Of a DNA stretch of 64,000 bases, positions 1 through 8,585 are shown in pieces. Numbering within the stretch: the first letter of the stretch is position 1; each line of letters starts with the position of its first letter. Source of the stretch: Nocardioides rubriscoriae (GTDB lineage Bacteria > Actinomycetota > Actinomycetes > Propionibacteriales > Nocardioidaceae). The notes under the pieces are model-generated. The model did no database searches, was not told where the DNA came from, and saw only the letters and a list, made by a program, of their open reading frames with translations. The position numbers were made by a program, and so were the translations under genes. Where the stretch lies: the NCBI RefSeq assembly GCF_008087085.1, contig NZ_VIYJ01000009.1, forward strand, positions 1 through 64,000, read 5' to 3'.

Positions 1-123
1 GTATGCGGGCGGAACGACCCCGTGTCGCACCACGTGTGCTGACCGCAGCTCGACTGCCTTGGCGGCGCTCCGCCCGCACCCACAACAAACGCGGGTCCCC
101 ACCCCTGCTTGTTCAGCAGGCTC

Positions 124-626
124 CTAGCGCGGCACCGGCTCGACGGATGCCGCGGCGACCGCCTGCGCGAAGGCCGGGTGCGCGCGGGTGAGGACCAGGT
201 CGCCGTCGCGGGTCGTGCGGAACCCCAGACCGTTGACCGCGCCGTTCACCTCGGCTCCGACGAACGCGCCAACGATCAGCACCACCCCGGCGCCGGCCCA
301 GAGTCCGTACCCGCCCGCGGGAGCGGTCACCGCGACGACCAGCGCAGCAGCGCCACCAGGGCGACGAGCAGGGCCACCCGCCGGTAACGCCTCCAGCGGG
401 CATGGGCGGATGCGGCGAGCGGCACGGTGACGACGTAACGGCGCGAGGTCATCGTGCTGGCCAGCAGGAAACCTACGACCGTGAAGAGCAGCAGGACGAC
501 CACCCAGCCCGGCATCGTGCTGCCGCGGAACCTCACGCGGTGACCCGTGGCCCGCCCCGTCTTCGCGCACACGTCGAGATCGACGACGACGGTGTCGCCT
601 GCGCGTCCGAGCACCACGTCTGCCAT
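124..626 (-). pseudogene. Small membrane protein, reading frame broken near 340
   Basis: An ATG at 626 opens a frame with a polar N-terminus, a hydrophobic segment (about residues 36-54) and a second hydrophobic stretch ending in RVALLVALVALL. This frame stops at 327. The neighbouring frame continues the same kind of protein (ALVVAV, then GVVLIVGAFVGAEVN) and ends in a soluble tail at 124. Joining them with one base removed near the GC-rich GCTGCTGCG tract at about 340-350 gives one coherent protein of roughly 166 aa with two or more membrane segments. I do not recognise a family; the two-helix plus short-tail layout resembles small PH-like actinobacterial membrane proteins. A sequencing error, a true pseudogene or frameshifting are all possible. 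A weak hairpin (CCTGC at 104-108, GCAGG at 116-120) follows the stop and may be a terminator. Bases 1-103 hold no gene I can support. Confidence 0.5.
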
Positions 627-633
627 GGCGGGG

Positions 634-639
634 ATGCTA
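634..639 (-). promoter_or_regulatory. Leaderless-type -10 element
   Basis: On the minus strand TAGCAT ends 7 nt before the ATG at 626, with no Shine-Dalgarno in between. This is the geometry of a leaderless mRNA. No good -35 is visible. Confidence 0.4.
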
Positions 640-810
640 CGCGGACACGGCTGCCGCAGGGGCCCTGCGAGCCACCCGCCCCGGGCACGCCGCACCACCA
701 CGAGGAGCCGAGGACCACCCAGGCGGACGCCAGCGCGGCAGCGTGGCGCGCCGCGACACCAACCCCACCACCAGCAGACCCGGGCGGCGCGACACGCTCG
801 CGCATCCAGC

Positions 811-1725
811 TCAGTGGAGCTCGCCGAGGTCCTCGTGGTCGCGGTGGGAGACGGGCTCGACCTGGAAGGTCGCGTGGCGCACGTCGAAGTGCTCGGCGAC
901 GCAGGCGCACAGCTGGTCGAGGACGGGGCCGATCCCGCGGGAGGCGAGGGCCTCGTCGGTGACGGTGACGTGGGCCGACAGGCTGGAGATGCCGCTGGTG
1001 ATGGTCCAGGCGTGCAGGTCGTGGACGTCGACGACACCGTCGACGTGGCGGATGTGGTGCTCGACGTCGTCGAGGTCGAGGCCGGTCGGGGCGATCTCGA
1101 GCAGGACGACGGCTGCGTCGCGCATCAGCAGCAGCGCGCGCGGCAGGATCATCACGGCGATGACCAGCGAGGCGACCGGGTCGGCGCGCTGCCAGCCGGT
1201 CGTGAGGATGACGACGCCGGCGGCGACGGCGAGTACCGAGCCGAGCAGGTCTGCGAACACCTCGTTGGCGGCGCCACGCAGGTTGAGCGAGCCGGTGTCG
1301 CCGCGGTTGACGATCACGAGCGACACCCCGTTGGCGACCAGCCCGAAGGCAGCGAACACGATCATGGGGCCGGCGTCGACGTCGCTGGGGTCGGCCAGCC
1401 GCGAGATGCCGGCCCAGCCGAGGTAGCCGCAGACCACCAGCAGCACCAGGGAGTTGGCCAGCGCGGCCAGCACCTCGGCGCGGTGCAAGCCGAAGGTCGA
1501 ACGCCGGTTGCCCGGCAGCGAGGCGACGTACGACGCCCCGAGCGCGAGCACGACGGACCCGGCGTCGGTGGCCAGGTGGCCGGCGTCGGCCAGCAGCGCC
1601 AGCGACCCGGTCAGCAGTGCCCCGACGACCTCGACGACCAGGACCGTCGCGGTGACGGCGAGCACCCAGCGCAGGCGGCGCCGGTCGGCCGCCCGCGAGG
1701 CCCCGTGGCCGTGTCCGTGACCCAT
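811..1725 (-). CDS. Cation diffusion facilitator (CDF) metal exporter
   Basis: A 304-aa inner-membrane protein of the CzcD/ZitB branch of CDF transporters, which export Zn2+ and related divalent metals using the proton gradient. The N-terminus is His-rich (MGHGHGHG). Six hydrophobic segments precede a cytoplasmic domain of about 90 residues that ends in His-rich EPVSHRDHEDLGELH. The TM2 metal site is visible as DAGHLATD (D47, H50, D54). In TM5 the usual HxxxD reads E155-V-F-A-D159, so one expected His ligand is Glu; metal preference therefore cannot be assigned with confidence. Full length for the family. It is preceded on the same strand by the formate-dehydrogenase-like gene about 115 bp away and has its own gap, so it may be independent. 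No metal-responsive regulator is adjacent. Confidence 0.88.
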   Translation of the reverse strand: MGHGHGHGASRAADRRRLRWVLAVTATVLVVEVVGALLTGSLALLADAGHLATDAGSVVLALGASYVASLPGNRRSTFGLHRAEVLAALANSLVLLVVCGYLGWAGISRLADPSDVDAGPMIVFAAFGLVANGVSLVIVNRGDTGSLNLRGAANEVFADLLGSVLAVAAGVVILTTGWQRADPVASLVIAVMILPRALLLMRDAAVVLLEIAPTGLDLDDVEHHIRHVDGVVDVHDLHAWTITSGISSLSAHVTVTDEALASRGIGPVLDQLCACVAEHFDVRHATFQVEPVSHRDHEDLGELH

Positions 1726-1841
1726 CGCTCAGCGCACCTGCCCCACGCGCCCGGCCATCCGGTCACCTCCGCGTCCCGTCGTCGGGGGCCCAGTCTCCCA
1801 CCGGCGTACGCCGTCGGGGCCCGGGGCCCCGACGGGGCCGG

Positions 1842-4223
1842 TCAGCTCAGCTGGCGTGGCGCGACGTAGCGCTTGGGCTCGTCACCGCCGTCCGGGGACT
1901 CGGCCGTGGTGGTGCCCACCGGGCGCCCTTCGGCCGGCGCATCGACGGTCGACGGCACCAGCTGCACCACGATCGACTTGTACGCCGGCTGGTTGCTGCC
2001 GACGGCCTTGGCGTCGAGCGAGACCAGCGGGTTGGTCTCGGGGTAGTAGGCCGCCGCGCAGCCTCGGGGCGTGTCGTAGGACACGACCCGGAACTGCACG
2101 ACCTTGCGCGTCGAACCGTCCTCCCACTCGCTGACGATGTCGACGTGCTGGCCGTCGCGCAGCCCGAGGTCCTCGATGTCACGGGGGTTGACCAGGACCA
2201 CCTGGCGACCGTTCTTGATGCCGCGGTAGCGGTCGTCGAGCCCGTAGATGACGGTGTTGAACTGGTCGTGCGAGCGCATCGTCTGCAGCAGCAGGCGCCC
2301 TGCGGGCACCTGCAGCACCTCGGTCGGGCTGACGGTGAAGATCGCGCGCCCGCGGTCGGTCTCGAAGGTGCGGGTGTCACGAGGTGGGTGGGGCAGGACG
2401 AACCCGCCGGGCTGGTCGACCTTCTCCTCGTAGCCGGCGCAGCCCGGGACCATCCGGCCGATGCGGCGGCGCAGCTGGCTGTAGTCGTCGCGGAACTCCT
2501 CCCACGGGATGGCGTACCGGTCGCCCAGCGTCGCGCGGGCCGTCGAGCAGATGATGTCGACCTCGGAGCGCAGGTGGTCCGAGGCCGGCTCGAGGGGTCC
2601 TCGGGAGACGTGCACCGAGCAGACGGAGTCCTCGACCGTGACCCGTTGGGGACGACCACCGGTCAGGTCCTTCTCGCTGCGGCCCAACGGGGGCAGGATC
2701 AGGGCCTCGCGGCCGTGGACGACGTGGGACCGGTTGGGCTTGGTCGAGACCTGGACGGTCAGGTCGGCCTGGCGCAGCGCGTCCTCGGTGACCGTCGTGT
2801 CGGACATGGCGGCGACGAAGTTGCCGCCGAGCCCGAAGAACACCTTGGCCCTGCCGTCACGGAAGGCCTTGACGGCGGCCACGGCGTCGAAGCCGTGCTC
2901 GCGGGGTGGCTCGAAGCCGAACTCGTCGCGCAGCGCGTCGAGGAAGTGGGCCGGCGGTCGCTCCCAGATCCCCATGGTGCGGTCGCCCTGCACGTTGGAG
3001 TGGCCGCGGACCGGGAAGAGCCCGGCGCCGGGCTTGCCGATGTTGCCCTGGAGGAACGCCAGGTTGGAGATCTCCTTGACGTTGGCGACGCCGTTGCGGT
3101 GCTGGACGACGCCCATCGCCCAGCAGTAGACCGTCTTGCGCGAGGACGCGATCATCCGGGCGGCCTGCTCGACCTGGTCGCGCGTCAGTCCGGTCGAGGC
3201 GAGCACGAGGTCCCAGTCGAGCGCGCGCAGGTGCTCGGCGTAGGCCTCGAAGCCGTAGGTGTGCTGCTCGATGAAGTCGTGGTCGAGGTCGCCCCACTCG
3301 AGCAGCAGCGACGCGATCGCCTGGAACAGCGCCAGGTCGCCGTTGATGCGCACCGGCAGGTGGAGGTCGGCCATCGCCGTCCCGGTGCCGACCATGCCCT
3401 TGACGGTCTGGGGGTTCTTGAAGCGGGTCAGCCCCGCCTCCTTCAGCGGGTTGATGTCGATGATGCGAGCGCCGTTGTTCTTGGCGATCTCGAGAGCGCT
3501 GAGCATCCGGGGGTGGTTGGTGCCCGGGTTCTGCCCCGCGATGACGATCAGCTCGGCGTTGTGCACGTCCTCCAAGGTGACCGAGGCCTTGCCGATGCCG
3601 ATGACCTCCGCGAGCCCGACCGAGGTGGACTCGTGGCACATGTTGGAGCAGTCCGGCAGGTTGTTGGTGCCGTAGGCACGCACGAAGAGCTGGAAGGCGA
3701 ACGCCGCCTCGTTGGAGACCTTGCCGGAGGTGTAGAAGACGGCCTCGTCCGGCGAGGCGAGGCCGTTGAGGTGGGTCGCGATCAGCGCGAACGCGTCCTC
3801 CCACGAGATGGGCTCGTAGTGGGTGCCCCCGGCGCGCAGCACCATCGGCTCGGTGATGCGTCCCTGCTGCCCCAGCCAGTAGTCGGTGCGGTCGCGCAGC
3901 TCCTCGATCGGGTGGGCGGCGAAGAACTCGCGCCCCGCACGGCGCAGGGTCGCCTCGTCGGTGACGGCCTTGACGCCGTTCTCGCAGAACTCCGCCGTGT
4001 GCCGGTGCTCCGGCGACGGGTCGGGCCAGGCACAGCCCTGGCAGTCGAAGCCGTCGGCCTGGTTGAGTCGCAACAGGGTCTGGGCCGTACGGCGCACCCC
4101 CATGCCCTCCACGGCGCGCTTCATGCTGACCGCCACCGCGGTCGGCCCCGCCGCGTGGTCCTCGCGGTCGGTCACCGACAGCGTGGACTCGTCGATGTCG
4201 TTCCTGGGTGCCTTGCGGGTCAT
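1842..4223 (-). CDS. FdhF/YdeP-family molybdopterin oxidoreductase
   Basis: A 793-aa molybdenum enzyme of the bis-MGD family, closest in style to the FdhF/YdeP group (formate-dehydrogenase-alpha-like). A Cys cluster DCQGC...FC (C61, C64, C80) could hold an Fe-S centre. The molybdopterin domain follows (SGKVSNEAAFAFQLF, residues about 166-180). The likely Mo-ligand region reads DCSNMCHE (C192/C196), so Cys replaces selenocysteine. PGTNHPR (about 230) and a C-terminal dinucleotide-binding domain (SHDQFNT) complete it. The ATG at 4223 starts the protein MTRKAPRND; upstream in-frame sequence is low-complexity and unlikely to be coding. YdeP-like members are linked to acid resistance in enterobacteria and their substrate is unproven, so formate oxidation is only inferred. 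No fdhD or second subunit lies beside it. Confidence 0.85.
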   Translation of the reverse strand: MTRKAPRNDIDESTLSVTDREDHAAGPTAVAVSMKRAVEGMGVRRTAQTLLRLNQADGFDCQGCAWPDPSPEHRHTAEFCENGVKAVTDEATLRRAGREFFAAHPIEELRDRTDYWLGQQGRITEPMVLRAGGTHYEPISWEDAFALIATHLNGLASPDEAVFYTSGKVSNEAAFAFQLFVRAYGTNNLPDCSNMCHESTSVGLAEVIGIGKASVTLEDVHNAELIVIAGQNPGTNHPRMLSALEIAKNNGARIIDINPLKEAGLTRFKNPQTVKGMVGTGTAMADLHLPVRINGDLALFQAIASLLLEWGDLDHDFIEQHTYGFEAYAEHLRALDWDLVLASTGLTRDQVEQAARMIASSRKTVYCWAMGVVQHRNGVANVKEISNLAFLQGNIGKPGAGLFPVRGHSNVQGDRTMGIWERPPAHFLDALRDEFGFEPPREHGFDAVAAVKAFRDGRAKVFFGLGGNFVAAMSDTTVTEDALRQADLTVQVSTKPNRSHVVHGREALILPPLGRSEKDLTGGRPQRVTVEDSVCSVHVSRGPLEPASDHLRSEVDIICSTARATLGDRYAIPWEEFRDDYSQLRRRIGRMVPGCAGYEEKVDQPGGFVLPHPPRDTRTFETDRGRAIFTVSPTEVLQVPAGRLLLQTMRSHDQFNTVIYGLDDRYRGIKNGRQVVLVNPRDIEDLGLRDGQHVDIVSEWEDGSTRKVVQFRVVSYDTPRGCAAAYYPETNPLVSLDAKAVGSNQPAYKSIVVQLVPSTVDAPAEGRPVGTTTAESPDGGDEPKRYVAPRQLS

Positions 4224-4308
4224 GGTCCTGCCTCTCGTCGACGTACAGGTACCCACGACGGTGGAGTTCACCGCGGGGTCGGTCCCGGAGATCTGCCCCC
4301 GGCGCCGG

Positions 4309-5271
4309 TCAGCCCCGCCTGTGCGGCTCGAGCCACACGGCCGGGTCGGGCCCGACCGGGACGATCCCGGTGGGGTTGATGTCGGCGTGGACGACGTAGT
4401 AGTGCGTCTTGATCTGGTCGAAGTCGATGGTCTCGCCGAAGCCGGAGGTCTGGTAGAGGTCACGGGCGTAGCCCCACAGCGCCGGCATCTCGGTGAGCTT
4501 CTGCCGGTTGCACTTGAAGTGGCCGTGGTAGACCGCGTCGAAGCGCGCCAGCGTGGTGAACAGCCGGACGTCGGCCTCGGTGATCGCCTCGCCCATCAGG
4601 TAGCGGCGGGTCGACAACCGCTCCTCGAGCCAGTCGAGGGCGACCCACAGCCGGTCGTAGGCCTCGTCGTAGGCGTCCTGCGAGCCGGCGAAGCCGCAGC
4701 GGTAGACGCCGTTGTTGACCTCGGTGAAGACCCGCTTCATCACCTGCTCCATCTCCTCGCGCACGGCGACCGGCCACAGGTCGGGGGCGTCGGCGCGGTG
4801 GTGGTCGCGCCACTCGTGGAACAGGTCGTGGGTGATCCACGGGAAGTCGTTGGTCACCAGCCGCCCGGTCAACTCCTCGACGACCGCCGGCACCGTGATG
4901 CCTCGCGGGTAGTCGGGGAACCGCCGGAAGTAGGCCTCCTGCAGCCGCTCCATCCCCAGCACCGGGTCGCGGCCGTCGGGGTCGAGGTCGAAGGTCCACG
5001 ACCGCTCGTCGTGGGTGGGCCCGCACAGGCCCAGTGAGACCACGTCCTCCAGCCCCAGCAGGTGGCGCACGATGATCGCGCGGTTCGCCCACGGGCAGGC
5101 GGCCGCCGCGACCAGCCGGTAGCGGCCGGGCTCGACCGGCCACAGCTCACCGTCGACCGGCCCGTGCTCGGGACGGCGCGCCTCGCGCGTGATCCGGTCG
5201 GGCACGTAGGTCATGTCGCGGTCGAAGCCGCCCTGCTCGACGTAGGTCTGGCTGCTGGTCTCGTCACTCAC
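4309..5271 (-). CDS. Glutathionyl-hydroquinone-reductase-like (omega-class GST fold)
   Basis: A 320-aa cytosolic enzyme of the YqjG/ECM4 family, which reduces S-glutathionyl-hydroquinones. The thioredoxin-fold N-domain carries the signature ACPWANR with the nucleophilic C59-P-W. The helical C-terminal domain includes NNGVYRCGFA and HFKCNRQKL, typical of the family. Actinobacteria generally lack glutathione and use mycothiol, so the real thiol may be mycothiol; this is inference from the organism type, not seen in the protein. ATG start at 5271. The divergent space to the molybdoenzyme is about 85 bp on the same strand; functional linkage is not evident. Confidence 0.85.
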   Translation of the reverse strand: MSDETSSQTYVEQGGFDRDMTYVPDRITREARRPEHGPVDGELWPVEPGRYRLVAAAACPWANRAIIVRHLLGLEDVVSLGLCGPTHDERSWTFDLDPDGRDPVLGMERLQEAYFRRFPDYPRGITVPAVVEELTGRLVTNDFPWITHDLFHEWRDHHRADAPDLWPVAVREEMEQVMKRVFTEVNNGVYRCGFAGSQDAYDEAYDRLWVALDWLEERLSTRRYLMGEAITEADVRLFTTLARFDAVYHGHFKCNRQKLTEMPALWGYARDLYQTSGFGETIDFDQIKTHYYVVHADINPTGIVPVGPDPAVWLEPHRRG

Positions 5272-5290
5272 GGTGCCAGGCTACGGAGCC

Positions 5291-5989
5291 CTAGAAGCCG
5301 TCGAGCTCGTCGAGGGTGGTGGCGTCGGACTCGCCCTCGCAGGCCGACGGCAGGAACGCCGCGAACGTGCGCTTCTGGTCGGCGGGCAGGTCGAGGTAGT
5401 CCTGGGCGTCCTGGTCGCCGGTGCGGTCGACCTCGTCCTGCGCCGCACGGTCGAGCAGGTCGACCAGCTCCCTGGTCGACATCGCCCGGACCTCCCCGCA
5501 GGTCAGCGTGCTGGGGTCGACGGGGTCGGCCGGGGACCCGGTCGGCGCGTCGGACGTCGGCGCGGGCTCGCTCGGCTCCACGGTCGCGGACGACGAGGCG
5601 ACGTCGGGCGAGGGGGTGTCGTCGGCCTGCTGCGGGTCGTCGTCTCGGCCGAGGACGAGCACCAGCACCACCCCGGCGATCGCCAGCAGGGCGAGCACCC
5701 CGCCGATCGCCGCGAGCAGAAGCCCCTTGCCCCGCCCACGCCCTCCAGGGCCGGTGGGGCCGGCGGCAGTGCTGGAGTAGGCGGCCGCCGGCTGCCAACC
5801 CGACTGCCAATCCGGCTGCCAATCCGGCGGCCAACCCGGCGGCGGGCCGGCCGGGCGCGGGCCGGTCGGGCCCTGTGGTGGCAACGCGGGGACCGGCTGG
5901 GTGTGCTCGGTCCACCCGGAGCCGTCCCACCAGCGTCGGGTGCCGCTGCCGTCGTCGTACCAGCCCGGTGGGGTGGTGCCCTGGGTCAA
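5291..5989 (-). CDS. DUF2510 single-pass membrane protein
   Basis: A 232-aa protein that begins with a DUF2510 module (PPGWYDDGSGTRRWWDGSGW, residues about 7-26), a short actinobacterial domain found at cytoplasmic N-termini. A Pro/Gly-rich linker with three near-repeats of a WQPDWQ/WQSGWQ motif follows, then one hydrophobic helix (about residues 91-112, LAAIGGVLALLAIAGVVLVL), then an acidic, Ser/Thr/Pro-rich extracytoplasmic part containing CGEVRAMSTRELVDLLDRA. Function unknown. The start is TTG at 5989, chosen because GAGGAG lies 5 nt upstream. The same architecture recurs at 7103-7996. Confidence 0.8.
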   Translation of the reverse strand: MTQGTTPPGWYDDGSGTRRWWDGSGWTEHTQPVPALPPQGPTGPRPAGPPPGWPPDWQPDWQSGWQPAAAYSSTAAGPTGPGGRGRGKGLLLAAIGGVLALLAIAGVVLVLVLGRDDDPQQADDTPSPDVASSSATVEPSEPAPTSDAPTGSPADPVDPSTLTCGEVRAMSTRELVDLLDRAAQDEVDRTGDQDAQDYLDLPADQKRTFAAFLPSACEGESDATTLDELDGF

Positions 5990-6014
5990 CGCTGCTCCTC
6001 GGGTCTGTCTGCGC

Positions 6015-7019
6015 TCACTGGCCCGTTGACCGGTCGACGGGCAGCAGGGACGCGACGAAGTCGAGCTTGTCGAGGACCGGCGGCGGGATGACGAAGGGGT
6101 AGACGTCGTCCTTGCCCATGCTGCGGTTGATCTGGTTGAGCGCGATCGACAGCGGGATCCAGACGCCGGTGACGACGTCGCGGAAGGTCGAGAAGCTCTG
6201 CACGCCGCCGACGGTGACCAGGCCGTACTCGCCGGCGGTCTCGATGGTGTCGGCGATGTGGAGGTAGTGGGCCCAGGTCTCGGCGAAGTCCTCGAACGGG
6301 TGCATCGTGGCGTAGGTCGAGATGAAGGACTGCGCCCAGTCGGCCGGCGGGCCCTGGTCGTAGTGGCGGTCGAGCTCGGCCTGGTAGTCCACCGACTCGT
6401 CGCCGAAGAGCTCGCGGCACCGGGCCATCCGCTCCTCGCCGCGCACCAGCTGCCACTCGGCGTAGTGGCCGAACTCGTGGCGGAAGTGCCCGAGCATGGT
6501 GCGGTAGGGCTCGGCGAGCCGGGATCGGATCTTCTCGCGGTGGGCGTCGTCGCTCTCGGCGAGGTCGATGGTGATGACCCCGTCGGCGTGCCCGATGACG
6601 ACGTTCTCGTCGACGCTGGAGAGCAGGTCGAAGGCCAACCCGTCGTCGGGGTCCTCCTCCTTGCTCACGACCCGGTAGCCGAGCCCGTCGAGCTCGGCGA
6701 CCAGGTGCCGCTTGGCCAGCTCGGCCGCGGGGAACTGCTCCAGGCCGACCGCGTCGTCGTCGGCGGGACGGGTGCGGGTCAGGTCGCAGACCGAGCACTG
6801 CCCGCCGGCCACGCGCGCCAGCCACGTGCAGCCCGACAGGCCCAGGTTGGCGCAGACGTGCCAGACCAGGCCGGTCGCGTCGACGTACTGCCCGCGCTCG
6901 TCGACGGGCACGATCGCCCGCTCGTCGCGGGAGTAGCCCAGGGAGGTGCCGCAGGAGACGCAGACGGAGTTGTCGAAGTGGAGCGGGTTGTCGCACACGC
7001 GGCAGCGGAAGGACTTCAC
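6015..7019 (-). CDS. Putative zinc metallopeptidase with N-terminal zinc ribbons
   Basis: A 334-aa cytosolic protein resembling the putative zinc-binding metallopeptidase family (Peptidase_Mx type). The N-terminus has a CxxC-x10-CxxC ribbon (C6, C9, C20, C23) and further Cys at 56, 64, 75 and 78. The catalytic signature is H181-E-F-G-H185, with the HExxH glutamate as predicted base. Downstream acidic and His residues (for example FEDFAETWAHYLHIADT) could give the third ligand. The family is widespread but has no assigned substrate. The GTG start at 7019 gives MKSFRCRVC; AGGAGG lies about 10 nt upstream. It follows the DUF2510 protein on the same strand, 83 bp away. Confidence 0.8.
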   Translation of the reverse strand: MKSFRCRVCDNPLHFDNSVCVSCGTSLGYSRDERAIVPVDERGQYVDATGLVWHVCANLGLSGCTWLARVAGGQCSVCDLTRTRPADDDAVGLEQFPAAELAKRHLVAELDGLGYRVVSKEEDPDDGLAFDLLSSVDENVVIGHADGVITIDLAESDDAHREKIRSRLAEPYRTMLGHFRHEFGHYAEWQLVRGEERMARCRELFGDESVDYQAELDRHYDQGPPADWAQSFISTYATMHPFEDFAETWAHYLHIADTIETAGEYGLVTVGGVQSFSTFRDVVTGVWIPLSIALNQINRSMGKDDVYPFVIPPPVLDKLDFVASLLPVDRSTGQ

Positions 7020-7102
7020 GAGGGGCCATCCTCCTGGCTGCCCGGACCCCGCCTCACACCGGTGAGGGTGAGAGGCAGAGCCACGACGACGTCAGGACGC
7101 GG

Positions 7103-7996
7103 TCAGGAGGAGGGGTCGGTGGGGAACGCCGAGGCCAGGTCGTCGAGGTAGCTCTCGAGCTCGGCCGGGTCGGTCGGGAAGTCGGTGGGGAAGTCGGTCG
7201 GGAAGTCGGTCGGGAAGTCGGTCGGGAAGTCGGTCGGGAAGTCCGTGGGCAGGTCGGTCGGCAGGTCGGTCGGCAGGTCCGTGGGCAGGTCCGTGGGCAG
7301 GTCCGTGGGCAGGTCGGTCAGCAGGTCGTCCAGGCCCGGCAGGGAGAAGTCGTCGATCAGCCACGCCCCGTCCTGCTGGGTGAGGAGGTAGGCGACCTGG
7401 AAGTCCTGCTGGTCGGGGACCGAGTAGGTCACCGGCACGGTGGCCTGGCCGTCGTTCTCGTCGGCCTCGCCCACCGTGATCTCGATGTCGTCGGGGTCGA
7501 TGCCCGAGGCCTCGACCTGGGCGTCGATGTCCTTCCCGCAGCTGTCGCCGAACCTGTCGCGGGCGTCGTCGGTGAGCAGCTCCAGGGCCGCGTCGCAGTC
7601 CAGGTCCTTGCTGGCGTCGATGAACGACTGGACCGTCTCGACCGGGTCGTCGGACGACGGGCCGTCGCTGCCGCTGAGCAGCAGGACCGCGGCGATGACG
7701 GCGCCCACGACGAGCACCAGCGCCCCGACGGCGCCGAGGACCAGGCCCGTCCTCTTCTTGGGGGTCGTCGGGCCGCCCGGGGCTCCCGCCAGCCCCGGGG
7801 CGCCGTACGGCGGCTGGCTCGGCGGCGGGCCCAGCGGCTGGCCCTGCTGGGGCAGCTGCTGGGTGGGCTGGGGCTGCTCGGGCGGCAGCGCGGACCCGGT
7901 CGGACCCGCGCCGGGCGCGGCCCACTGCGACCCGTCCCACCAGCGGCGGCCGCCCTGGCCGTCGTCGTACCAGCCGGGAGGGGTCGTGTTGCTCAT
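7103..7996 (-). CDS. DUF2510 membrane protein with Thr-Asp-Leu/Phe-Pro repeat tail
   Basis: A 297-aa single-pass protein. An N-terminal DUF2510 motif (PPGWYDDGQGGRRWWDGSQW) is followed by a Pro/Gln-rich linker and a transmembrane helix (about residues 88-111). The external part has an NTF2/DUF4878-like domain (DPVETVQSFIDASKDLDCDAALELL to about residue 220), with Cys at the DLDC and SCGKD positions. Residues 227-274 are six TDLP units then six TDFP units, followed by an acidic tail. The repeat is probably an extended wall-spanning spacer. AGGAGA lies 6 nt before the ATG at 7996. It sits 34 bp downstream of the transglutaminase operon on the same strand and may be cotranscribed with it. Function unknown. 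Confidence 0.8.
   Translation of the reverse strand: MSNTTPPGWYDDGQGGRRWWDGSQWAAPGAGPTGSALPPEQPQPTQQLPQQGQPLGPPPSQPPYGAPGLAGAPGGPTTPKKRTGLVLGAVGALVLVVGAVIAAVLLLSGSDGPSSDDPVETVQSFIDASKDLDCDAALELLTDDARDRFGDSCGKDIDAQVEASGIDPDDIEITVGEADENDGQATVPVTYSVPDQQDFQVAYLLTQQDGAWLIDDFSLPGLDDLLTDLPTDLPTDLPTDLPTDLPTDLPTDFPTDFPTDFPTDFPTDFPTDFPTDPAELESYLDDLASAFPTDPSS
7175..7318. repeat. 12-bp tandem repeat, 12 units, coding
   Basis: Twelve perfect-length 12-bp units with a Leu-to-Phe switch half way (six units with CAG, six with GAA on the plus strand). The units sit in frame in the 3' part of the DUF2510 gene and encode TDLP and TDFP. Copy number is likely variable between strains through slippage. Confidence 0.95.
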
Positions 7997-8030
7997 CGGG
8001 GTCTCCTGCAGGGGGTGAGGGTCACGACGC

Positions 8031-8585
8031 TCAGAGGGCTGCGAGGTCGTTGATGCGCCAACCAGCCCCAGTGTTCACCAGGGTCAGGGTGCACCGAAAC
8101 GTCGTTCCTGGTCTTTTGCTGCGCCCCGGTGTGGTGATAACGGCCATCACGGTCGCCGAGGCCCCGGCGACGGCAGCGGGCTGCTGCTCGTGGCGGGCCC
8201 CGCGCAGCGCGTCGGACGGTACGTCGTCGCCGCAGGAGCCCTGCGCGAGGTAGCGCGGCGTCGACAGGCGCGCCAGGCCGGCGCAGTCGACGCGGAGGAC
8301 CGCGGCGAGGAACCGCTCGGCCACCACACCAGGCGGCGGACCGACGACGTCGCCGGTGCGCGCCGGGCGGGCGGGCCGAGGCGCGTCGCTCGGGGAGACC
8401 CCGGGGGCACGGGCGGCGGGCTCGTCGTCGGGTCGGGCGAGGCGGACCGAGGTGATCGCGAGCGCGGCCAGCGACAGCACCAGCGCGATCGACACCACGG
8501 CGATGGCCACGGGTCGCTGGCGGCGACGTCGCCCGGGTCCCGGCGGGGGCGTGGTGGTGGAGGGGCCGGGGAAGTTCGGCGTCAC
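8031..8585 (-). CDS. Membrane-anchored protein, NTF2-like tail, last gene of the transglutaminase operon
   Basis: A 184-aa protein with a Pro-rich, Arg-rich cytoplasmic N-terminus, one hydrophobic helix (about residues 26-46) and an external domain with VAERFLAAVLRVDCAGLARLSTPRYL and a closing TLVNTGAGWRINDLAAL. The layout and the closing motif resemble small NTF2/DUF4878-like secreted domains. Function unknown. It starts at GTG 8585, overlapping the lipoprotein stop (GTGA), which indicates translational coupling. It is therefore the last of five coupled genes. Confidence 0.72.
   Translation of the reverse strand: MTPNFPGPSTTTPPPGPGRRRRQRPVAIAVVSIALVLSLAALAITSVRLARPDDEPAARAPGVSPSDAPRPARPARTGDVVGPPPGVVAERFLAAVLRVDCAGLARLSTPRYLAQGSCGDDVPSDALRGARHEQQPAAVAGASATVMAVITTPGRSKRPGTTFRCTLTLVNTGAGWRINDLAAL

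Noticed and set aside
124..626. Programmed ribosomal frameshift
   Set aside because: There is no slippery heptamer or convincing downstream structure; an error or pseudogene is simpler.
2145..4379. A long plus-strand open frame opposite the molybdoenzyme
   Set aside because: Same antisense artefact; no recognisable motif, whereas the minus strand shows clear family blocks.
7175..7318. CRISPR-like or regulatory tandem repeat
   Set aside because: Units are 12 bp, contiguous and in frame in a protein-coding gene.
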